Source: Zhengitettix transpicula
Lineage: Eukaryota; Arthropoda; Insecta; Orthoptera; Tetrigidae
DNA: 64,000 nucleotides
Assembly: GCA_037074705.1 (NCBI GenBank)
Contig: CM073595.1
Coordinates: 23,586,501-23,650,500, forward strand
Reading direction: 5' to 3'
Made by a program: the position numbers and the translations under genes. Below the pieces are notes generated by a model. It had not been told where the DNA came from. It searched no databases and was given only the letters and a program-made list of their open reading frames with translations. Positions 61,784-64,000 of this stretch are shown here, in pieces. Each line of letters begins with the position of its first letter. Position 1 is the stretch's first letter.

Positions 61784-62069
61784 TATAGGAGAGACTCGTG
61801 CAGGGTTAGGATTCCCGGAGCCGGGAGTAATAAGCCTGGTCTCCTAAACTAAAACTTTATTCCACCACGTGGTGCGACTCTGGCCGTTGTCGGGAAGCAC
61901 AGGTAGTGTGTCGCGCGAGAGCCGGAAACAGAATGGCGCTCTCCGTGTGCACGCTGTAGGTGCTCGGTAGGGTCCCGTTACTTGGTGGGGAGCATTGTTT
62001 GCATCCCCTAACGGGACGCGTAACGGGACCCTCTTGCTCGCGTGGGGACACGGAATATTCGTCCCCACA
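61784..62069 (-). repeat. 5' LTR of the gypsy element
   Basis: 286 bp. On the minus strand it starts TGTGGGGACGAATATTCCG and ends CTCTCCTATA. AATAAAG near its 3' end is a likely polyadenylation signal. Identical by eye to 57312-57597. Confidence 0.95.
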
Positions 62070-62269
62070 AACGGTTTGTGAAACCGTTACGTAATTTAAC
62101 TTTACGACATCCAATTATTATCTAAACATTTCAGTTAGACTCTTACAAAGACACACCAAACGTGAATAAATTATTCAGACCTATTTTACACACAAAATGA
62201 AATAAATTATATTAAAGAAATTTACGACCCTTTCAGACATTATAAAATAATTTATTTAACACTTATAAC

Positions 62270-62301
62270 GACGTTTCAGTACGTTTTTGTACCTACATCA
62301 G
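62270..62301 (-). ncRNA. Hammerhead-like motif (family 1)
   Basis: Minus strand: CUGAUGU, AGGUAC-AAAAAC-GUACU, GAAAC, GUC. One core position differs (U for the last A of CUGAUGA). Opposite in orientation to the GIY-YIG frame. Confidence 0.5.
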
Positions 62302-62845
62302 GTTTCAATAATAAATACCAAAGTAAAAATATTAAAACTACTAAAAAAATATATATTTTCTCACCCATTAACCTTTATAATTAAACATATATTAAAATAA
62401 ATAAATAATCATAAATATAATATAATATATATAAATATAATAAAGAAATAAATTAAAGAAGAAACAACTAATGAAAATAAAATAATAAAGGTATAAAAGT
62501 ACTTCCACAATTTATATTACCGAGTGAAAACCGAGAACTATTTATCGAATTTATATTACCGTTTTATGAGTAAGTGGATAATTAAAAATTTATTAACAAA
62601 ATATTTAATTTTATGGTCATCTTTAAAAATAATAACAAATTTAAAATTATAAACAGTGGTAAATACAACAATAAAAACAACACATATACATTAATTATCA
62701 AAACATTTCAGTTAGACGCTTTCGAACTCACGCAGAACGTAAATGAATTTTCAAAATTATTTTACACACAAAATAAAATAAATTATAGTAAGGAAATTAA
62801 CGACCTTTTCAGACATTTCAAAATATTATACTTTATACTTTTAAC

Positions 62846-62877
62846 GACGTTTCAGTAGGTTTTTGTGCAAACATCAG
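62846..62877 (-). ncRNA. Hammerhead-like motif (family 1), stem II weakened
   Basis: Minus strand: CUGAUGU, UUGCAC-AAAAAC-CUACU, GAAAC, GUC. Stem II pairing is reduced. 576 bp from the previous copy. Confidence 0.4.
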
Positions 62878-63678
62878 GTTTAAATAATACATACCACAAT
62901 TAAAATATTACACTTACTAAATTTCAGAAGACGAAAACTAGCGTAAATAAAAATAATCATAAAGTAGTCTTTCTCGACGTAGAGAATGAATAATTGTGTT
63001 AACAAGTATTTAAACAATTTATGATATTAACTCCTTATGGTACAATAGGGAAATAATTTAAAAAGATACTATCAAAATTTTAATTTCTAGGTCATCTTTA
63101 AAATTTATAAAAAGAATAACATTATAAACAGAGGTGAAGAAAAAAAATGAAAAACAACATAATACTATATATAACTTAATTGTGGTCAACATATTTGTAC
63201 AAAATGTTACATGGGGCAAACTAAACGTTCTTCTGAAACTAATTTAAATTAACATAAAAACAATAAAAAAATTCAAATCACGCACTTTTTTATCTTGATT
63301 TATGATGTAACACCGTATTATGGTAAAATAAGTGAAAATAACATATTAATAAATTTTAATTTTATTGTCATCTTTAAAATTATTGATTTCTTCTTCCACT
63401 TACCTGGCGGCTGTTGTTGGCCAATAAACTCAATGTTTTCTATCAATTATTTATTTATTTTTACACAACGGTTGGTGAATTGATGTGGTGAGACCGTGAC
63501 GTAATTTAACTTTACGAAATCCAATTATTATCTAAACATTTACGTAGACGGTTACAAACACACGCAGAACGTGAATGAATTTTTCAGGATTATTTTACAC
63601 ACAAAATAAAATGAATTATGTTAAAGAAATTAACGATCTTTTCAGACATTTTAAAATATTTTTCTTAATACTTTTAAC

Positions 63679-63710
63679 GACGTGTCAGTACGTTTTTGTA
63701 CTTAGGTCAG
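63679..63710 (-). ncRNA. Hammerhead-like motif (family 1), core mutated
   Basis: Minus strand: CUGACCU, AAGUAC-AAAAAC-GUACU, GACAC, GUC. The hairpin is perfect, but both core halves carry a substitution, so cleavage is unlikely. Confidence 0.4.
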
Positions 63711-64000
63711 GTTTCAATAATAAATACCATACTGAAAAAAATAAAATTACTAAATTTCAGAAGTATGAAACAAATGAAAATAAAAATAATTATGTTAAAA
63801 AATTACTGAAACAATTTATGATATTATCGTCTTATGGTAAAATTGGGGGAATAATTAAATTCATATATTAACAAAATTTTAACTTTATGGTCACCTTTAA
63901 AATTAATAACAAGCATAAAATTATAAACTGAGGTGAATGCAAAAAAAAACATAATGAAGTATATAATTGTGGTCAACATATGTGTAGAAAATGTTACATG

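Larger units (their letters stand above)
57312..62069 (-). mobile_element. Complete CsRn1-clade Ty3/gypsy LTR retrotransposon
   Basis: 4,758 bp, read right to left: 5' LTR 61784-62069, tRNA-Trp-type primer site TTGGTGACCCC, gag, pol (PR-RT-RNaseH-IN), 3' LTR 57312-57597. Target duplication AACGG at 57307-57311 and 62070-62074. The LTRs (286 bp) show no difference by eye, and neither gag nor pol is interrupted, so the insertion is recent and may still be competent. There is no env-like frame between pol and the 3' LTR (about 146 bp). The primer site and CHCC gag knuckle are recognised hallmarks of the CsRn1 clade. G+C content is far above that of the host DNA. Confidence 0.95.
62070..64000 (+). 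mobile_element. Decayed tandem Penelope-like units with GIY-YIG remnants and hammerhead-like motifs
   Basis: Imperfect units repeat with ACGTAATTTAACTTTACGA at 62091 and 63500, and AAATTAACGACCTTTTCAGA-type segments at 62208, 62799 and 63627. Plus-strand translation at 63178-63290 reads NCGQHICTKCYMGQTKRSSE, then a stop and HKNN...THFF: the GIY-YIG endonuclease C-terminus of Penelope-like retroelements. A second start of it (CGQHMCRKCYM) runs off the window end. Open frames of 81 and 98 residues at 62613 and 63575 span unit sequence but have no domain. The RT is missing. Same family as 38400-40560. Confidence 0.65.

Overview
This is a 64 kb stretch of AT-rich animal nuclear DNA. Spliced exons with GT-AG junctions, long introns and microsatellites, together with mariner, Helitron, Penelope, Jockey and CsRn1-type gypsy elements, point to an arthropod, most likely an insect with a large, repeat-rich genome. 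The order cannot be fixed from this sequence. No prokaryotic features were seen.

One host gene is well supported. It lies on the minus strand from about 13,970 down to 901 and runs off the left edge. Seven exons (13813-13970, 10779-11004, 9351-9520, 7734-8190, 3291-3587, 2668-3081, 901-1173) join with consistent phases into about 665 residues. These comprise a short N-terminal segment, a long ankyrin-repeat domain, a linker, the HPL...LKWKK pre-S1 signature and the first membrane helix. This is the N-terminal part of a TRPA-type ion channel; the pore exons lie outside the window. A further 5' exon near 16,890-16,994 is possible but weak. The introns carry a full-length dead mariner, a deleted mariner, two LTR-like units, a SINE and an RT remnant.

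From about 17 to 57 kb I recognise no certain host gene. The region is a patchwork of repeats: a second mariner (19,899-21,169), seven members in the window of one LTR/TRIM-like family bounded by TGTAATA...TATTACA, several Helitron-like elements ending in CTAG, three decayed non-LTR retrotransposon fragments, an 88-bp piggyBac-like mini-element, a large foldback at 28.4-28.6 kb, and decayed Penelope-like arrays with GIY-YIG remnants.

The right end (57.2-64.0 kb) is a Penelope-like array with a complete CsRn1-clade Ty3/gypsy element nested in it (57,312-62,069, minus strand). That element has LTRs that look identical, a 5-bp target duplication, a tRNA-Trp-type primer site abutting gag, a CHCC gag knuckle, an uninterrupted PR-RT-RNaseH-IN pol, and a textbook -1 frameshift signal between gag and pol.

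The most unusual signal across the window is a set of hammerhead-ribozyme-like motifs (CUGAUGA / stem II / GAAACGUC). They occur in the Penelope arrays and, as inverted pairs about 300 bp apart, in two further related elements at 36 and 53 kb.
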